NCBI GenBank assembly: GCA_002361335.1
Contig: DESS01000190.1
Location: forward strand, 1-14,105
DNA length: 14,105 nucleotides
Source: Richelia sp. UBA3308
GTDB taxonomy: Bacteria > Cyanobacteriota > Cyanobacteriia > Cyanobacteriales > Nostocaceae
Direction of reading: 5' to 3'
This document shows, piece after piece, positions 13,942 to 14,105 of this stretch. Each line of letters begins with the position of its first letter. Within the stretch, counting starts at the first letter, position 1. The notes beneath the pieces are model-generated. The model was not told where the DNA came from. It worked only from the letters and a program-made list of their open reading frames with translations, and did not search any database. Position numbers and translations under genes: made by a program.

Positions 13942-14105
13942 ACTCATGACTCATGACTCATTACTTATTACTCATTACTCATTACTTGTTACTTATTACT
14001 CATGACTCATTACTCGTTACTCGTTACTCGTTACTCATTACTCATTACTCATTACTCATTACTCATTACTCGTTACTCGTTACTCGTTACTCATTACTCA
14101 TTACT
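13942..14105. repeat. Heptanucleotide tandem repeat (ACTCATT), 23+ units
   Basis: Twenty-three complete 7-bp units plus three bases, cut by the window edge. Units are mostly ACTCATT, with variants ACTCGTT, ACTTATT, ACTCATG and ACTTGTT. From unit 11 on, blocks of three ACTCGTT and five ACTCATT alternate, giving a 56-bp higher-order period. It is the same heptamer as at 12725-12766 in inverted orientation. Confidence 0.95.

Noticed and set aside
13942..14105. Possible CRISPR array
   Set aside because: The period is 7 bp with no spacers of unique sequence; it is a simple heptamer repeat.
1..14105. tRNA, rRNA, transposase or phage integrase genes
   Set aside because: I looked for cloverleaf patterns and for such proteins and saw none; the mobile-like elements here are non-coding.

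Overview
The window looks like chromosomal DNA of a filamentous, probably heterocyst-forming cyanobacterium of the Nostoc/Calothrix/Rivularia type. The grounds are three perfect HIP1 octamers (GCGATCGC at 4710, 5073 and 13217), heptanucleotide tandem arrays of the ACTCATT / TGAGTAA kind known from these genomes, long AT-rich spacers, and a protein set typical of the group (Rcp-like receivers, receiver-kinase fusions, paired DUF2294 proteins, a CsbD-like protein). No genus can be fixed from sequence reading alone.

Layout. Bases 1-878 hold no convincing gene. Two paralogous DUF2294/MpsC-like genes follow on the plus strand (879-1325, 1616-1978). The second overlaps, tail to tail by 4 bp, a stand-alone receiver gene on the minus strand (1975-2421). 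A CsbD-like stress protein (2789-2971) and a second stand-alone receiver (3216-3623) follow on the minus strand. After a 760-bp spacer carrying a MITE-like element comes a minus-strand signalling cluster. In transcription order it is a ruined PAS histidine kinase (8269 down to 7467), an intact Rcp-like receiver (7284-6826), and two receiver-histidine kinase fusions (6682-5483 and 5486-4383) joined by an ATGA overlap. A NarL/FixJ-type DNA-binding regulator (8704-9432) diverges from this cluster, with a 22-bp palindrome in its leader. Further right are an MscS-type channel (9625-10542), an internally duplicated lipoprotein (10732-11517), a secreted protein of unknown function (11622-12251) and a ZIP-like membrane protein (13081-13839).

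How the genes fit together. Six receiver domains lie within about 7.5 kb, with two intact transmitter modules and one dead one. This suggests a local phosphotransfer network with soluble receivers and one DNA-binding output. The third kinase, the likely original partner of the Rcp-like receiver, has lost its phosphoacceptor region, carries an in-frame stop and has substitutions at key ATP-site residues. The receiver is therefore either orphaned or re-wired to one of the neighbouring kinases.

The right-hand part is rich in repeats. Two imperfect inverted-repeat elements lie next to each other at 12694-13000. A copy of the end of the 4190-4323 element sits at 12593. The same heptamer is arrayed in opposite orientations on either side of the ZIP-like gene, and the right array runs off the window with a visible 56-bp higher-order period. 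I did not find a clearly new enzymatic or defence system. The best leads are the decaying kinase beside its intact receiver, and the repeat structures.
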